A program made the translations under genes and the position numbers. A stretch of 5,939 bases of DNA from Desulfobacteraceae bacterium (lineage in GTDB: Bacteria > Desulfobacterota > Syntrophobacteria > BM002): assembly GCA_002899795.1 (NCBI GenBank), contig PPDG01000490.1, positions 1 through 5,939 of the forward strand. The letters run 5' to 3'. Shown piece after piece: positions 5,889 through 5,939 of the stretch; positions within the stretch are counted from its first letter, which is position 1; the number at the start of each line of letters is the position of its first letter. The notes under the pieces are model-generated. The model saw only the letters and a list, made by a program, of their open reading frames with translations, ran no database searches and was not told where the DNA came from.

Positions 5889-5939
5889 GATGCGGTAACA
5901 TCGCCAAAATCAAGTAAGTTCATTTTATCACAATTATGA

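Overview
This is a bacterial chromosomal window with four complete genes, none of which is an obvious mobile or defence gene. The best guess for the host is a Gram-negative, diderm bacterium. Evidence is the lipoprotein signal peptide on one protein and gaps filled with degenerate 7-nt tandem repeats (AATCCGC-type and TGACACC-type). I associate such repeats loosely with uncultured Desulfobacterota-like and similar environmental genomes. That assignment rests on general impression, not on a marker gene.

Layout. Positions 1-163 form a GC-rich leader that can fold into a very long hairpin (17-93). It is followed by a plus-strand multi-pass transporter of the ATP/ADP-translocase-like (Npt1/Npt2) family (164-1489). 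A repeat-filled gap (1490-1700) leads to a plus-strand lipoprotein with a tyrosine-phosphatase domain (1701-2606). A 43-nt gap made almost wholly of heptamer repeats separates it from the convergent minus-strand K+-channel-like protein (2650-3363). A 164-nt gap with two GC-rich hairpins separates the channel from a 708-residue phosphoglucomutase of the PGM2/PgcA type (3528-5654, minus). The last 285 nt are non-coding and hold more repeats and a possible promoter for the mutase.

How the genes relate. There is no clear shared pathway. The mutase links glucose-1-phosphate and glucose-6-phosphate. The transporter, channel and lipoprotein phosphatase are envelope proteins. The gaps are wide and repeat-rich, so tight operons are unlikely, although the channel could be co-transcribed with the mutase.

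The unusual signals are in the DNA between the genes. Every spacer downstream of the transporter carries heptamer repeats, in one case running into a reading frame and encoding the n-region of a signal peptide. The leader of the transporter has an exceptionally long base-paired element. The mutase shows a Pro-to-Leu change in its catalytic loop and a C-terminal extension. I found no rRNA, tRNA, CRISPR array, transposase gene or complete insertion sequence.
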